Origin: a bacterium
GTDB lineage: Bacteria; UBA4055
Length of the DNA stretch: 9,407 nucleotides
Direction: 5' to 3'
Assembly (NCBI GenBank): GCA_029559475.1
Contig: JAKQBN010000022.1
Coordinates: 1-9,407 of the forward strand
A program made the translations under genes and the position numbers. The notes below the pieces were generated by a model. The model worked only from the letters and a program-made list of their open reading frames with translations. It had not been told where the DNA came from and made no database searches. Positions within the stretch are counted from its first letter, which is position 1. The number at the start of each line of letters is the position of its first letter. Of this stretch, positions 7,936 through 9,407 are shown in pieces.

Positions 7936-8013
7936 AATTTTAAATTGCTTTATAAATAATTTATAAATATATTTGAAAGCTTAAGTGTATAACTAGGGGA
8001 ATGAGTTTATATT
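7936..8013 (+). promoter_or_regulatory. AT-rich intergenic region with possible promoter and inverted repeat
   Basis: This 78-nt gap is strongly AT-rich. Arms TATAAAT (7951-7957) and ATTTATA (7959-7965) form a perfect inverted repeat around one base. A weak promoter can be drawn as TTGCTT (7945-7950), a 17-nt spacer and TATATT (7968-7973). AGGGGA (7995-8000) is a Shine-Dalgarno-like run, but it ends 13 nt before the ATG at 8014, which is long. No convincing terminator for rluD is seen, so the downstream gene could also be read through from rluD. Confidence 0.3.
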
Positions 8014-9407
8014 ATGAAAAGCACGTTTAGGATCATTATTTTTATTCTGGCTTCGCTCTTATTAACTACTGAAGCCAAAGAATTGACCGACCAGTACGGA
8101 AAGACCTGCCATACCTTTAAAGTAAGCGAGGATATGGTCGAGTTCGTAAGAATAAAAGGCGAGAAGGTTTTTCTCTATAAAGAAAGGGATCTGCAGGAAC
8201 CGCTTCTTTCTCTCAATAACAAAACTTTCGTTCAGCTTTTGGATAAGGACGGAAAGCTTCTCAAGGTAAGGGTAAATGACGGCGTAAATACTTCAGCAGA
8301 AGGCTGGATCAATAAATATCAGGTCACTACGAACAACGATCTCGTAGTTTATTTTTATGGAGAAGATGCGGATGCCAAAAAGAAAGCGGGAGAGATAAAG
8401 GATGTGGATCTTAATATAAATGCATGGATTATAAAAGAGATAGCGAAGCTGTATTACGATCCGTTACCGGAAAGCGATTATAAATACGAGATATATTTCG
8501 GCCTTAAGCTTGAAGTAAAACGCCAGAGAGGCGATTATTATTTTGTTCAGATATATAACAGTATTCTGGAAGAGTACCGCACAGGATGGGTTAAGATCGA
8601 AGATACGGGTTCTATTGACTTTTTCGCGAACGAATTCGAGAACAGGAAGTCGCAGCTGGTTTCGGATATGGCTCAACTCGACACTCAGCTCTCGCTTTTA
8701 AACAACTCCATGATTACCGAAAATCAGGCTGTTACTTCTATGGAGCAGCATAAATCGCTTCTTGAACTTCAAAGGTACGAAGCGGAAAGACTTATCGAAG
8801 AACTGAAGATCAAAAAGCGCGAAGGCGAAGATGAAGAGCAGAGAAAAAGAAGCGATTATATCGCATCTTTAGAAGAAAAAACAAAAAGCTATAAATTCGA
8901 AGATAAAGAATATCAGGCGAAGATCACTACTCTTGAAAAAGACGTGTTCAAGGCGAAGATGGACATAGATAAGAATACTGCTAAGCTTGAGAAACTGAAG
9001 AAAACGGTCGAAAATATCAAAGCCGGAGTTGTTGAACAAGAACCTGTAGAAATAGTCATGACATATGATGAGTACGAGGACGAGGAACCGGAAAAAAAGC
9101 CGATCGAACTTCCGACAAAAGAAAAACAGGCTGAAGAAGAGGACAAATGCTCGTTAATAAAAGATGAGCTCACTACAAAGACGGCGAGATTCGAAAAGGT
9201 CAGGACGGAAATGGGCGGACAGATCACAAAAGCTCAGTACAATAAACTATATGACGAATATATGAACACATGGTCCGAGATAGGAAGGCTGAAAAAGGAG
9301 CTTGCTTCATGCGAAACAGAATCAAAATCAAAACATATCGCTCTATACAACGAAGCTCTCAGCCTTAAGAAGGACGAAGAGTACGATGACGCTCTAGAGC
9401 TTCTTTA
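8014..9407 (+). CDS. Exported SH3-like/coiled-coil protein of unknown function, 3' end cut by window edge
   Basis: I do not recognise the family. The 464 visible residues start with a signal peptide (basic K2 and R6, hydrophobic 7-18, likely cleavage after TEA near residue 21), so the mature protein is periplasmic or surface-exposed. Two SH3-like beta segments follow, at about 43-105 and 157-196, ending in GWINKY (97-102) and TGWVKI (190-195), the pattern typical of bacterial SH3 domains. Residues about 205-335 are a Lys/Glu-rich coiled coil. A strongly acidic, Pro-containing linker covers about 341-377, followed by another helical charged stretch (380-437). The last visible residues (439-464) resemble the first helix pair of a TPR. 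Targeting to peptidoglycan by the SH3-like parts is a family-based inference. The ATG at 8014 is the only in-frame start before the signal peptide. Confidence 0.85.
   Translation, partial: MKSTFRIIIFILASLLLTTEAKELTDQYGKTCHTFKVSEDMVEFVRIKGEKVFLYKERDLQEPLLSLNNKTFVQLLDKDGKLLKVRVNDGVNTSAEGWINKYQVTTNNDLVVYFYGEDADAKKKAGEIKDVDLNINAWIIKEIAKLYYDPLPESDYKYEIYFGLKLEVKRQRGDYYFVQIYNSILEEYRTGWVKIEDTGSIDFFANEFENRKSQLVSDMAQLDTQLSLLNNSMITENQAVTSMEQHKSLLELQRYEAERLIEELKIKKREGEDEEQRKRSDYIASLEEKTKSYKFEDKEYQAKITTLEKDVFKAKMDIDKNTAKLEKLKKTVENIKAGVVEQEPVEIVMTYDEYEDEEPEKKPIELPTKEKQAEEEDKCSLIKDELTTKTARFEKVRTEMGGQITKAQYNKLYDEYMNTWSEIGRLKKELASCETESKSKHIALYNEALSLKKDEEYDDALELL

Noticed and set aside
8001-8030. Short plus-strand ATG frame directly after the AGGGGA run
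   Set aside because: It stops after nine codons, and the GGGG abuts the ATG with almost no spacer. A leader peptide cannot be excluded, but nothing supports one.
8913-9227. Minus-strand, Ser/Phe-rich open frame of 104 codons
   Set aside because: It is a reverse reading of the Lys/Glu-rich coiled-coil gene, and low-complexity serine runs are the usual artefact of such a shadow.

Overview
The window looks like the chromosome of a Gram-negative bacterium, most likely from the Fibrobacterota-Chlorobiota-Bacteroidota (FCB) superphylum or a related candidate phylum. A PorU-like C25 protease ending in a FlgD-type C-terminal domain points to a type IX secretion system (T9SS), and there is a lipoprotein with a lipobox. 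Several starts have clear Shine-Dalgarno (SD) sequences, and the divergent promoters match sigma70-type -35/-10 consensus with 17-18 nt spacing. Both are unlike typical Bacteroidota, so a lineage outside that phylum is inferred. No mobile element, tRNA, rRNA or CRISPR array was seen, and base and codon use look even across the genes.

Left part, minus strand (1-5581): a tight three-gene operon read right to left, uppS - porU-like - tilS. The porU-like start overlaps the uppS stop by 4 nt, and the tilS start overlaps the porU-like stop by 11 nt. Both downstream genes appear to start at TTG. The operon joins cell-wall lipid carrier synthesis, a giant cell-surface peptidase and tRNA decoding. tilS runs off the left edge.

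Middle: a strong intrinsic terminator (5674-5704) separates this operon from a single minus-strand gene for a TPR lipoprotein (5730-6800). A 139-nt divergent intergenic region (6801-6939) holds one well-formed promoter for the lipoprotein and one for the plus-strand gene rluD (6940-7935), an RluA/RluD-family pseudouridine synthase starting at GTG.

Right part: after a very AT-rich 78-nt gap lies an exported protein of no recognised family (8014 to beyond the edge). It has two SH3-like segments, a long charged coiled coil, an acidic linker and the start of a possible TPR. It is the least understood gene here. The most biologically telling gene is the 1311-residue PorU-like protease. The rest is housekeeping, and nothing proves a wholly new system.
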